DNA from: Streptomyces humicola
GTDB lineage: Bacteria > Actinomycetota > Actinomycetes > Streptomycetales > Streptomycetaceae
Length of the DNA stretch: 64,000 nucleotides
Reading direction: 5' to 3'
Assembly: GCF_024436035.1 (NCBI RefSeq)
Contig: NZ_JANFNG010000008.1
Coordinates: forward strand, 1 to 64,000
Below, in pieces: positions 38,977 to 47,786 of the stretch. Within the stretch, counting starts at the first letter, position 1; the number at the start of each line of letters is the position of its first letter. The translations under genes and the position numbers were made by a program. The notes under the pieces are model-generated. The model ran no database searches and was not told the origin of the DNA. It was given only the letters and a program-made list of their open reading frames with translations.

Positions 38977-41708
38977 TGCGCCGCGGACTCCCAGTCCGCA
39001 CCGACGCCCACCGACACATCCAACGCAGCACTCAGCGGATACGCACCGGCCATCTCACGCCGCACGATCTCCTCGACCGGCCCACGCTCACCCGGCGCGA
39101 TCTCCAACACGATTTCATCGTGCACCTGCAGCAACGTGCGCGAACGCAGCCCCTCCTTCGACAGCGCCCCATCGACCCGCAGCATCGCCACCTTGACGAT
39201 GTCGGCCGCCGAACCCTGGATCGGAGCGTTCAACGCCATCCGCTCGGCCATCTCACGCCGCTGACGATTGTCACTGGTCAGATCCGGCAGATAACGGCGC
39301 CGACCCAGCAGCGTCTCCGTGTAGCCCGTCACCCGGGCCTCCTCCACGACCCGGTGCAGATAGTCCCGCACCCCGCCGAACCGCTCGAAATACGTGTCCA
39401 TCAACCCGCGCGCCTCGTCGGGGGTGATGCCGAGCTGCTGCGACAGGCCGAACGCCGACAGCCCATACGCCAGCCCGTACGACATCGCCTTGATGCGGCG
39501 GCGCATCTCCGCATCCACCGCCTCCCTGGCCACACCGAAGACCTGCGAGGCAACCGTGTCATGCAGATCCTCACCCGAGGCGAACGCAGCGATCAGCCCC
39601 TCGTCCTCCGACAGATGAGCCATCACCCGAAGCTCGATCTGGCTGTAGTCGGCGGTCATCAGCGACTCGAATCCCTCACCGACCACGAAACCACGGCGGA
39701 TCGCCCGGCCCTCGTCCGTACGCACCGGGATGTTCTGCAGGTTGGGATCAGTCGACGACAACCGGCCCGTCGCCGCCACCGTCTGCTGGAACGTGGTGTG
39801 GATCCGCCCGTCCGGCGCAATCGTCTTGATCAGACCCTCCACCGTCGAACGCAGCCGGGCCTGCTCACGATGGCGCAACATGATCACCGGAAGCTCGTGA
39901 TCGGTCTGCGCGGCGAGCCATGCCAAGGCATCGGCGTCCGTCGTGTAGCCCGTCTTCGTCCGCTTCGTCTTCGGCAGCCCCAACTCGCCGAACAGCACCT
40001 CCTGCAGCTGCTTCGGCGACCCCAGATTGAACTCGTGGCCCACCGCGCGGTGCGCCTCCGACACCGCCTGCTGCACCGCGCCCGCGAACTGCTGCTCCAG
40101 ACGCTGCAGCCACTCGCGGTCCGCCGCAATCCCGTGCCGCTCCATCCGCGCCAGCAGCGCCGACGTCGGCAGCTCCACATCGCGCAGCAGCCCCAGCGCA
40201 CCATCCTGCTCCAGACGCGCGGCGAACACCTCACCCAGATCGAACACCGTGCGCGCCTGCAGCATCAGGGCATCCGCCTCGGCCTGCTCATCCGTGCCGA
40301 ACGCCAACTGGCCGTCCTCACCACCGGCCGGGGCCAGCTCACGCCCGAGATACTCCACCGACAACGCGTCCAACGCGAACGAACGCCGACCAGGCTTGAT
40401 CAAATACGCCGCCAGCGCCGTGTCCATCGACACCCCGTCCACCGACCAGCCGTGCTCGGCGAACACCCGCATCACGCCCTTGGCGTTGTGCAGCACCTTC
40501 AAACGCCCCGCATCGGCAATCCACGCCGCGAACGCCTTCTCGTCCTCCTCGCCCAGCTCCGCCGGATCGAACCAGACCGCCGGACCCGCACCGCTCGCCA
40601 GCGCGATCTCGCTCACACTGCCCGTACCAAGACCCCACGCATCGACCGTGGCCACACCCAGCCCCGCCGCCGCATAGCGCTCCAGCCACCCCGGCAACTC
40701 ACCCGCAGCCAGCAGCTGCCCGTCAACCAGCACACCCTCACCGGCCGCCGGCTCCTCCAGCCCGACCGCACCCGGATCCGCCGCATACAGCCGCTCCCGG
40801 AAATTCGGGTGCCGGAACTCCAGCGCATCGAGCACCACATCCAGCGCCGCCCGGTCGTACGGCTCACGCACGAGCCCCTCCGGCCCCGCCGGCAACTCCA
40901 CGTCCCGCACCAGCTCCGTCAGCCGCCGGTTCAGCTTCACCGACTCCAGATGCTCCCGCAGATTCTGTCCCGCCTTCCCCTTGACCTCATCAGCCCGCTC
41001 CACCAGCTCCGCGAACGACCCGAACTGCAGGATCCACTTCGCCGCCGTCTTCTCCCCCACCCCCGGAATCCCCGGCAAATTGTCCGAAGGATCACCACGC
41101 AACGCCGCAAAGTCCGGATACTGGTCCGGCGTGAGCCCGTACTTCTCCTCGACCTTCTCCGGGGTGTAGCGGGTCAGCTCCGAGACCCCCTTCGTCGGAT
41201 ACAGCACCGTCACGTCATCCGACACCAACTGCAGGCAGTCGCGATCCCCCGTAACGATCAGCACCTCGAAACCGCCCGCCGCCGCCCGCGTCGCCAGCGT
41301 CGCAATGACATCGTCCGCCTCGTACCCGTCGATCGCGAAACGCCGCACCCGCATCGCGTCGAGCAGCTCACCGATCAGCTCCACCTGGCTGCGGAACTCA
41401 TCCGGCGTCTTCGACCGCGTCCCCTTGTACTCCGGATACTCATCGAACCGCCACGTCTTGCGCGACACATCGAACGCCACCGCGAGATGCGTCGGCTGCT
41501 CGTCACGCAACGTATTCGCCAGCATGGACGCGAACCCGTAGATCGCATTCGTCGGCTGACCCGTCGCCGTATTGAAGTTCTCCACCGGCAGCGCATAGAA
41601 CGCCCGGTACGCCAACGAATGCCCGTCCAGCAACAGCAGGCGTGGCCGGCCCCCCCTCGTCCCGTCGGAGCCGGTCACTGCGGTCGTCTTCGATGCCTTA
41701 ACTGCCAC
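38973..41708 (-). CDS. polA: DNA polymerase I
   Basis: PolA fills gaps and removes RNA primers in repair and replication. The 911-residue protein has an N-terminal 5' nuclease (LLLLDGHSLAYRAFYAL, ALRGDPSDNLPGIPGVGEKTAAKWI). Its 3'-5' exonuclease-like domain lacks the DxE acids (LGVATVDAWGLG), so proofreading is probably absent, as in other actinobacteria. The A-family polymerase motifs are DPNLQNIPVRTDEGRAIRRGF, TADYSQIELR and VHDEIVLE. GTG 41708 is the likely start; the frame is open to 41738. It is divergent from the FdhF/YdeP gene across a region with a 14-bp inverted repeat. Confidence 0.96.
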   Translation of the reverse strand: MAVKASKTTAVTGSDGTRGGRPRLLLLDGHSLAYRAFYALPVENFNTATGQPTNAIYGFASMLANTLRDEQPTHLAVAFDVSRKTWRFDEYPEYKGTRSKTPDEFRSQVELIGELLDAMRVRRFAIDGYEADDVIATLATRAAAGGFEVLIVTGDRDCLQLVSDDVTVLYPTKGVSELTRYTPEKVEEKYGLTPDQYPDFAALRGDPSDNLPGIPGVGEKTAAKWILQFGSFAELVERADEVKGKAGQNLREHLESVKLNRRLTELVRDVELPAGPEGLVREPYDRAALDVVLDALEFRHPNFRERLYAADPGAVGLEEPAAGEGVLVDGQLLAAGELPGWLERYAAAGLGVATVDAWGLGTGSVSEIALASGAGPAVWFDPAELGEEDEKAFAAWIADAGRLKVLHNAKGVMRVFAEHGWSVDGVSMDTALAAYLIKPGRRSFALDALSVEYLGRELAPAGGEDGQLAFGTDEQAEADALMLQARTVFDLGEVFAARLEQDGALGLLRDVELPTSALLARMERHGIAADREWLQRLEQQFAGAVQQAVSEAHRAVGHEFNLGSPKQLQEVLFGELGLPKTKRTKTGYTTDADALAWLAAQTDHELPVIMLRHREQARLRSTVEGLIKTIAPDGRIHTTFQQTVAATGRLSSTDPNLQNIPVRTDEGRAIRRGFVVGEGFESLMTADYSQIELRVMAHLSEDEGLIAAFASGEDLHDTVASQVFGVAREAVDAEMRRRIKAMSYGLAYGLSAFGLSQQLGITPDEARGLMDTYFERFGGVRDYLHRVVEEARVTGYTETLLGRRRYLPDLTSDNRQRREMAERMALNAPIQGSAADIVKVAMLRVDGALSKEGLRSRTLLQVHDEIVLEIAPGERGPVEEIVRREMAGAYPLSAALDVSVGVGADWESAAH

Positions 41709-41712
41709 GCCC

Positions 41713-41794
41713 CCGATCCTGCCACGGACCACCGACAACCACCGCCCGCCGCATCCGCGACGGCACAGCTGTCAGCACGACGTGGCAGGATCGG
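41713..41794. promoter_or_regulatory. 14-bp inverted repeat in the polA/FdhF divergent promoter region
   Basis: CCGATCCTGCCACG at 41713-41726 is exactly inverted at 41781-41794 (CGTGGCAGGATCGG), 54 bases apart. The copies lie just upstream of the two divergent start codons. They could be paired operators or mirrored promoter elements, since each copy contains CAGGAT, a plausible -10 sequence directed at its own gene. Confidence 0.5.
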
Positions 41795-41843
41795 ACAAGG
41801 TAGAGCGCCCCCACGGGCACGCGAGCGTCGAAGGGGACAGACG

Positions 41844-44180
41844 ATGGCACGCAAGCCGCCCACATCAGACCCGATCCAGGACGCACCCGACGTCCACCCC
41901 CCGCAGCAGGCCGCCGCAGGGCTCCCGGCCATCGGACACACCCTCGGCATCGCGCAACAACAGATGGGCCTACGACGCACCGCCCTCACCCTGCTCAAGG
42001 TCAACCAGAAGGACGGCTTCGACTGCCCAGGCTGCGCCTGGCCCGAACCCGGCAAACGCCACCGCGCCGAATTCTGCGAAAACGGCGCCAAAGCCGTCGC
42101 CGAAGAAGCCACCCTGCGCCGCGTCACACCCGAGTTCTTCGACACCCACCCCGTCTCCGAGCTCGCCCGGCGCAGCGGCTACTGGCTCGGCCAGCAAGGC
42201 CGCCTCACCCAGCCGATGTACCTCGCCGAAGGCGCCGACCACTACGTCCCCGTCCCATGGGAACAGGCCTTCAACATCATCGCCGAAGAACTCACCTCAC
42301 TCGCCTCCCCCGACGAAGCCGTCTTCTACACCTCCGGCCGCACCAGCAACGAAGCCGCCTTCGTCTACCAGCTCTTCGCCCGCGAATTCGGCACCAACAA
42401 CCTGCCCGACTGCTCCAACATGTGCCACGAGTCCTCCGGCTCCGCACTCAGCGAAACCATCGGCATCGGCAAGGGCAGCGTCCTGCTCGAAGACCTCTAC
42501 CACGCCGACCTGATCATCGTCGCAGGCCAGAACCCCGGCACCAACCACCCCCGCATGCTCAGCGCCCTCGAAAAGGCCAAGAGCCACGGCGCGAAGATCG
42601 TCAGCATCAATCCACTCCCCGAAGCCGGCCTGCAACGCTTCAAAAACCCCCAGACCGCCCGCGGACTCGCCACCGGCACCCCGCTCGCCGACGCCTTCCT
42701 CCAAATCCGCATCGGCGGCGACCAGGCGCTCTTCCGCGCTCTGAACCAGCTGCTCCTCGAAGCAGAAGACGCATCACCCGGCAGCGCACTCGACCGTACA
42801 TTCATCGACCAACACACCCACGGCTTCGACGAATTCGCAGCCACCGCACGCACCACCGACTGGAACGACGTCCTGCACGCCACCGGCCTGGCCCGCCATG
42901 ACATCGAAAAACTCCTCGGCATGACGCTGCGCGCCAAAAACATCATCGTCTGCTGGGCCATGGGCCTCACCCAGCACAAACACGCCGTCCCCACCATCAA
43001 GGAAGTCGTCAACTACCTGCTGCTGCGCGGCAACATCGGACGACCTGGCGCCGGCGTATGCCCCGTACGCGGACACAGCAACGTCCAGGGCGACCGCACC
43101 ATGGGCATCTTCGAACGCCCCGCACCCGCCTTCCTCGACGCACTCGAAAAAGAATTCGGCTTCGCCCCGCCCCGCGAACACGGCCTCGACGTCGTCCGCT
43201 CCATCCGCGCACTCCGCGACGGACGAGCCAAAGTCTTCTTCGCCGTCGGCGGCAACTTCGTCGCCGCCACCCCCGACACCCACGTCACCGAAGACGCAAT
43301 GCGCCGCGCCCGGCTCACCGTGCACGTCTCCACGAAACTCAACCGCTCCCACGTCGTCACCGGAGCACGCGCCCTCATCCTCCCCACCCTCGGCCGCACC
43401 GAAAAAGACATCCAGGCCACCGGCGAACAATTCGTCACCGTCGAGGACTCCATGGGAATGGTCCACGCATCCCGCGGCACCCTCGAACCCGCCGACACCC
43501 AGCTCCTCTCCGAAACCGCCATCATCTGCCGCCTCGCCCGCGCCGTACTCGGACCCGACAGCGTCATCCCCTGGCACGAATTCGAAACCGACTACGACCT
43601 CATCCGCGACCGCATCTCCCGCGTCGTCCCCGGCTTCGGCGACTTCAACACCAAAGCCCGCCGCCCCGCAGGCTTCACCCTCCCCCACGCACCCCGCGAC
43701 GAGCGCCGCTTCCCCACCTCCACCGGCAAAGCAAACTTCACCGCCGCGGCCCTCGAATACCCCCACGTCCCCGAAGGCCGGCTCCTCCTGCAGACCCTCC
43801 GGTCCCACGACCAGTTCAACACCACCATCTACGGTCTCGACGACCGCTACCGCGGCATCAAAGGCGGCCGCCGCGTCGTCCTCGTCCACCCCGACGACGC
43901 CGCCGCCGCAGGACTCGCCGACGGCACCTACGCCGACCTCATCAGCGAATGGACCGACGGCACCGAACGCCGCGCCGAGGCATTCCGCGTCGTCCACTAC
44001 CCCACGCCACGCGGCTGCGCAGCCGCGTACTACCCCGAGACCAACGTCCTCGTCCCCCTCGACCACACCGCCGACACCAGCAACACCCCCGCCACCAAAT
44101 CGATCATCATCCGCCTCGAACCCGCACATGAGTCCGCACGTGATCAGGAACACCCGGTCACGGCACCCGTCACCACCTGA
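41844..44180 (+). CDS. FdhF/YdeP family molybdopterin oxidoreductase
   Basis: The 778-residue protein belongs to the molybdopterin oxidoreductase superfamily, YdeP/formate dehydrogenase-like branch, whose substrates are mostly unknown. The N-terminus has a reduced Cys set (C61, C64, C78 in DCPGCAWPEP and EFCENG) in place of the usual four-Cys iron-sulfur motif. The cofactor region includes YTSGRTSNEAAFVYQLFAREFGTNNLPDCSNMCHESSG, where the Cys of NMCHESSG is the candidate metal ligand. There is no Tat signal, so it is cytoplasmic. ATG 41844 follows AAGGGG. Codons strongly favour C and GAA. Confidence 0.92.
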   Translation: MARKPPTSDPIQDAPDVHPPQQAAAGLPAIGHTLGIAQQQMGLRRTALTLLKVNQKDGFDCPGCAWPEPGKRHRAEFCENGAKAVAEEATLRRVTPEFFDTHPVSELARRSGYWLGQQGRLTQPMYLAEGADHYVPVPWEQAFNIIAEELTSLASPDEAVFYTSGRTSNEAAFVYQLFAREFGTNNLPDCSNMCHESSGSALSETIGIGKGSVLLEDLYHADLIIVAGQNPGTNHPRMLSALEKAKSHGAKIVSINPLPEAGLQRFKNPQTARGLATGTPLADAFLQIRIGGDQALFRALNQLLLEAEDASPGSALDRTFIDQHTHGFDEFAATARTTDWNDVLHATGLARHDIEKLLGMTLRAKNIIVCWAMGLTQHKHAVPTIKEVVNYLLLRGNIGRPGAGVCPVRGHSNVQGDRTMGIFERPAPAFLDALEKEFGFAPPREHGLDVVRSIRALRDGRAKVFFAVGGNFVAATPDTHVTEDAMRRARLTVHVSTKLNRSHVVTGARALILPTLGRTEKDIQATGEQFVTVEDSMGMVHASRGTLEPADTQLLSETAIICRLARAVLGPDSVIPWHEFETDYDLIRDRISRVVPGFGDFNTKARRPAGFTLPHAPRDERRFPTSTGKANFTAAALEYPHVPEGRLLLQTLRSHDQFNTTIYGLDDRYRGIKGGRRVVLVHPDDAAAAGLADGTYADLISEWTDGTERRAEAFRVVHYPTPRGCAAAYYPETNVLVPLDHTADTSNTPATKSIIIRLEPAHESARDQEHPVTAPVTT

Positions 44181-44240
44181 ACACCTGATAGGACGGTGCA
44201 CGTCCACAACCGACCGACCGACGACGACCGGAGCCGACCC

Positions 44241-44741
44241 ATGGGTGAACACCACGCCACCACATTCCCGCCGGAGATCATCGAGAAGTGGTCCGGGCTC
44301 GGCCTCGACCTGCCCGCCCTCTTCTCCGCAGGCCATCTCGGCTCCCGCATGGGCATCCAGGTCACCGAAGCCTCACCCGAACGTGTCGTCGGCACCATGC
44401 CCGTCGAGGGCAACACCCAGCCCTACGGCCTCCTGCACGGCGGAGCCTCCGCCGTACTCGCCGAAACCCTCGGCTCCGTCGGCGCGATGATGCACTGCGG
44501 CCCCCACAAGATCGCCGTCGGCGTCGACCTCAACGCCACACACCACCGCGGCATCCGCTCCGGACTCGTCACCGGCGTCGCCACCCCCGTCCACCGCGGC
44601 CGTTCCAGCGCCACGTACGAGATCGTCATCACCGACGAACAGGACCGCCGCATCTGCTCCGCACGGCTCACCTGCATGCTCCGGCCGGCCTCCCCCAACG
44701 GCGCCACGGCACCCGGCGGTTCGCCGACAGAAGCGGGCTGA
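44241..44741 (+). CDS. PaaI family hotdog-fold thioesterase
   Basis: The 166-residue protein is a hotdog-fold acyl-CoA thioesterase of the PaaI/YdiI type, with the family core NTQPYGLLHGGASAVLAETLGSVGA, containing the active-site His-Gly-Gly, then VGVDLNATHHRGIRSGLVTGVATPVHRGRSSATYEI. The ATG at 44241 has GGAG seven bases upstream. It follows the FdhF/YdeP gene by 60 bases on the same strand and converges with the ANTAR regulator gene. Confidence 0.9.
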   Translation: MGEHHATTFPPEIIEKWSGLGLDLPALFSAGHLGSRMGIQVTEASPERVVGTMPVEGNTQPYGLLHGGASAVLAETLGSVGAMMHCGPHKIAVGVDLNATHHRGIRSGLVTGVATPVHRGRSSATYEIVITDEQDRRICSARLTCMLRPASPNGATAPGGSPTEAG

Positions 44742-44781
44742 TCAGGACACCCCAGAACAATCCAGGGCATCCCAGGACGCC

Positions 44782-45426
44782 TCAGGCGGTCGTCGACTCC
44801 GGACCCACCTCATCGATGACCGCCTGCGCCACCTGCTGCATCGACATCCGCCGGTCCATCGACGTCTTCTGAATCCACCGGAACGCCGCCGGCTCGGTCA
44901 GCCCGTACTTCGTCTGCAGCACGCTCTTCGCCCGGTCCACCAGCTTGCGCGTCTCCAGCCGCTGCGACAGGTCGGCGATCTCCGACTCCAACGCCCGCAA
45001 CTCGGCGTAGCGCGAGACGGCCATCTCAATCGCCGGAACGAGATCGCTCTTGCTGAACGGCTTGACCAGGTACGCCATCGCGCCCGCATCTCGCGCCCGC
45101 TCGACGAGATCGCGCTGCGAGAACGCGGTGAGCATCAGCACCGGCGCGATGTGCTGCTTGGCAATCCGCTCGGCAGCCGAGATCCCGTCCAGCACGGGCA
45201 TCTTCACGTCCAGGATCACCAGGTCGGGCTTGTGCTCCTCGGCGAGCTCCACGGCCCGCTCCCCGTCCCCGGCCTCCCCGACGACGGAGTACCCCTCCTC
45301 CTCGAGCATCTCCTTGAGGTCGAGCCGGATCAGCGCCTCATCCTCGGCGATGACGACGCGGGTGGTCTGCGGGGGTACGTGCGACTGCTCTCCGAGGGGG
45401 ACAGCGGACTCGTCGGGGGCGCTCAC
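44782..45426 (-). CDS. ANTAR-domain response regulator, PdtaR type
   Basis: The 214-residue protein has a receiver domain (acidic pair E29/D30, phosphoacceptor D73 in LVILDVKMPVLDG, K122 in YLVKPFS) joined to a C-terminal ANTAR domain (RAKSVLQTKYGLTEPAAFRWIQKTSMDRRMSM). ANTAR domains bind two-hexaloop RNA hairpins to cause antitermination. No sensor kinase gene is nearby, so the kinase must be elsewhere. In mycobacteria the related PdtaR acts with PdtaS. It is divergent from the tRNA. Confidence 0.93.
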   Translation of the reverse strand: MSAPDESAVPLGEQSHVPPQTTRVVIAEDEALIRLDLKEMLEEEGYSVVGEAGDGERAVELAEEHKPDLVILDVKMPVLDGISAAERIAKQHIAPVLMLTAFSQRDLVERARDAGAMAYLVKPFSKSDLVPAIEMAVSRYAELRALESEIADLSQRLETRKLVDRAKSVLQTKYGLTEPAAFRWIQKTSMDRRMSMQQVAQAVIDEVGPESTTA

Positions 45427-45523
45427 GGTGCTCCTCGCGGGTTGGGCGGGCTTGCATGCACGAGCCTACCGATGTCGTGTAAGTTTGAGTCACGGAGGGG
45501 ATCCACGATCCTTCGAATCACAG

Positions 45524-45598
45524 GTCCCGGTAGCCCAACCGGCAGGAGGCAATGCCCTCAAAAGGCATACAGTGTGGGTTCGAATCCCACCCGGGACA
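45524..45598 (+). tRNA. tRNA with anticodon CAA (tRNA-Leu-like, short variable loop)
   Basis: A full cloverleaf folds: acceptor GTCCCGG/CCGGGAC (45524-45530 with 45591-45597), D arm with GCC/GGC pairing, anticodon stem ATGCC/GGCAT and a 7-base loop CTCAAAA. The anticodon CAA is at 45559-45561. The T arm is GTGGG/CCCAC with loop TTCGAAT, and the discriminator is A45598. No CCA is encoded. CAA reads Leu codon TTG. Bacterial tRNA-Leu normally has a long variable arm, whereas this one has five bases (ACAGT), so its charging identity is uncertain. Confidence 0.85.
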
Positions 45599-45707
45599 CT
45601 TTACCTTCGATTCCAAGGTTACCAACCGATCGGCGATCTTCATCATCCAGGGTGCAGCCCCTTCGAATGCGCCCTGCATCCCGCCGTTTCCGCCGAAGCT
45701 CGACCGT

Positions 45708-46214
45708 ATGTACGATCTGGAAACGCGGACGCGCGCATTGGCCCCAGTTGCGCAAGGGCGCAGCCTCAACTCCGTGAGCAAGCAGACCGGCATCTCGCGC
45801 TTCGCCATCCGGTCATGGCAAGTGCGGATCAACCCACACAAAGCAACCACTACTTGCAAGCGGTGCGACCCCAGCCCTTCGCTCCCGCAGTCAACTGCCG
45901 ACTACGTATACCTGCTCGAAGTCTCTACCTCGGCGACGGTTGCATCAGCCCGGGTACACGCAGTGGCTACTACCTGCGAATCGCCTGCGCTGATGCCTGG
46001 CCCGGTCTGAGCGGACGGTCGGCGGGACGCGCAAGCGCTACGAGTACCCGCGGTACTTCCTCACCAACAAGTCGGAGGACATCCGGCATCTGTACACGGA
46101 TACGCTCGACCGCCTCGGCGTGGCATGGAAACAGACCAACGCTTGCAAGATATCCGTCGCGCGCCGCGCATCCGTCTCGCTCATGGACCTGCACGTCGGG
46201 CCGAAGTACTGCAC
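45708..46214 (+). pseudogene. decayed LAGLIDADG-type gene beside the tRNA
   Basis: Three reading frames in succession encode pieces of one protein. Frame one (from ATG 45708) gives a helix-turn-helix segment with TRALAPVAQGRSLNSVSKQTGIS. After a frameshift near 45920 comes YLGDGCIS and ACADAWPGL, a LAGLIDADG-like motif. A second break near 46010, with a large internal deletion, is followed by ERTVGGTRKRYEYPRYFLTN and GVAWKQTNACKISVARRAS. The homologue, as I recall it in Streptomyces, is intact and much longer and ends at DLHVGPKY. The normal stop after this is missing here. The gene has therefore lost function. Confidence 0.7.
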
Positions 46215-46226
46215 CGGCCCGCCGGC

Positions 46227-47660
46227 CTACTTCGGTGAGTCGTCCTCGCCGATGTGGTGGACGCGGACCATGTTCGTCGTGCCGGGGACGCCGGGCGGGG
46301 AGCCCGCCGTGATCACGACGACGTCGCCCTTCTTGCAGCGGCCGATCTTCAGCATCTGCTCGTCGACCTGGTCGACCATCTCGTCCGTCGTCTCGACCAT
46401 CGGGCCGAGGAAGGTCTCCACCCCCCACGTGAGGCTGAGCTGGGAGCGGGTGGCCTGCTCCGGCGTGAAGGCGAGGACGGGGATGGGTGAGCGGTAGCGG
46501 GAGAGGCGGCGGGCGGTGTCACCGCTCTGGGTGAAGGCGACGAGGAACTTGGCTCCGAGGAAGTCGCCCATTTCCGCGGCGGCACGGGCGACTGCGCCGC
46601 CCTGGGTGCGGGGCTTGTTCCGTTCGGTGAGCGGCGCGAGGCCGACCGCGAGCATGTCTTCCTCGGCCGCGGCGACGATGCGGCTCATGGTCTTGACGGT
46701 CTCGATCGGGTATTTGCCCACGCTGGTCTCGCCGGAGAGCATGACCGCGTCGGCGCCGTCCATGACGGCGTTGGCGACGTCGGAGGCTTCGGCGCGGGTG
46801 GGGCGGGATGCGTCGACCATGGAGTCGAGCATCTGGGTGGCGACGATGGCGGGTTTGGCGTTGCGCTTGGCGAGTTTGACGGCGCGTTTCTGGACGAGGG
46901 GGACGGCTTCGAGCGGCATTTCGACGCCGAGGTCGCCGCGGGCGACCATGATGCCGTCGAAGGCGTCGACGATTTCGTCGAGTTTCGCGACGGCCTGCGG
47001 CTTTTCGATCTTGGCGATGACGGGGATGCGGCGGCCTTCCTCGTCCATGATGCGGTGGACGTCCTCGGCGTCGCGGCCGCTGCGGACGAAGGAGAGGGCG
47101 ATGATGTCGGCGCCGGTGCGCAGGGCCCAGCGCAGGTCGTCGACGTCCTTGCGGGAGAGGGTGGGGACGCTGACGGCGACGCCGGGGAGGTTGAGGCCTT
47201 TGTGGTCGGAGACGATGCCGCCTTCGATGACCATGGTGTGGACGCGGGGGCCTTCGACGTCGGTCACTTCGAGGGTGACGCGGCCGTCGTCGACGAGGAT
47301 GCGTTCGCCGTGGCTGACGTCGGCGGCGAGGCCCTTGTAGGTGGTGCCGCAGCAGCGGCGGTCGCCGGGGACTTCGTCGACGGTGATGGTGAATTCGTCG
47401 CCGCGTTCAAGGAGTACGGGGCCTTCGGTGAAGGTGCCGAGGCGGATCTTCGGGCCTTGAAGGTCCGCGAGGATACCGACGCTGCGTCCGGTTTCGTCGG
47501 AAGCCTTGCGCACACGCCGGTAGCGGTCTTCGTGTTCGGCGTGGGTGCCGTGGCTGAGGTTGAAGCGGGCGACGTCCATTCCGGCTTCGACCAGGGCTTT
47601 GATCTGGTCGTACGAGTCGGTGGCGGGGCCCAGTGTGCAGACGATTTTTGCTCGGCGCAT
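46227..47660 (-). CDS. pyk: pyruvate kinase
   Basis: Pyruvate kinase makes ATP and pyruvate from phosphoenolpyruvate. The 477-residue protein starts MRRAKIVCTLGPATDSYDQIKALVEAGMDVARFNLSHGTH-like and has the signature IPVIAKIEKPQAV, the DGIMVARGDLGVEMPLEAVP loop and VATQMLDSMVDASRPTRAEASDVANAVMDGADAVMLSGETSVGKYP. No Shine-Dalgarno-like sequence precedes the ATG at 47660, and a TAGTCT -10-like element lies about ten bases upstream, so the mRNA may be leaderless. It follows the decayed gene on the opposite strand. Confidence 0.97.
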   Translation of the reverse strand: MRRAKIVCTLGPATDSYDQIKALVEAGMDVARFNLSHGTHAEHEDRYRRVRKASDETGRSVGILADLQGPKIRLGTFTEGPVLLERGDEFTITVDEVPGDRRCCGTTYKGLAADVSHGERILVDDGRVTLEVTDVEGPRVHTMVIEGGIVSDHKGLNLPGVAVSVPTLSRKDVDDLRWALRTGADIIALSFVRSGRDAEDVHRIMDEEGRRIPVIAKIEKPQAVAKLDEIVDAFDGIMVARGDLGVEMPLEAVPLVQKRAVKLAKRNAKPAIVATQMLDSMVDASRPTRAEASDVANAVMDGADAVMLSGETSVGKYPIETVKTMSRIVAAAEEDMLAVGLAPLTERNKPRTQGGAVARAAAEMGDFLGAKFLVAFTQSGDTARRLSRYRSPIPVLAFTPEQATRSQLSLTWGVETFLGPMVETTDEMVDQVDEQMLKIGRCKKGDVVVITAGSPPGVPGTTNMVRVHHIGEDDSPK

Positions 47661-47786
47661 ATGGACGAGACTATGCCTTACTGGCTGGTAGGGAGCCGTG
47701 TCACGGCGAAGGTCGAACGGCCGTGGCGTTAAGGGTTGTTGACGGCACGGGTACGGGGTGGTGGCGGCGTGCTGGCGAGGGCCCGG

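Noticed and set aside
38532-41843. Upstream extension of the FdhF/YdeP frame through polA
   Set aside because: The frame is open only because it is antisense to polA; the conserved protein starts at ATG 41844 with a ribosome binding site.
45511-45668. Extra TTCGAAT words around the tRNA, suggesting further tRNA copies or att sites
   Set aside because: Only the T-loop word is shared; the surrounding bases do not fold into a tRNA or form a direct repeat of useful length.
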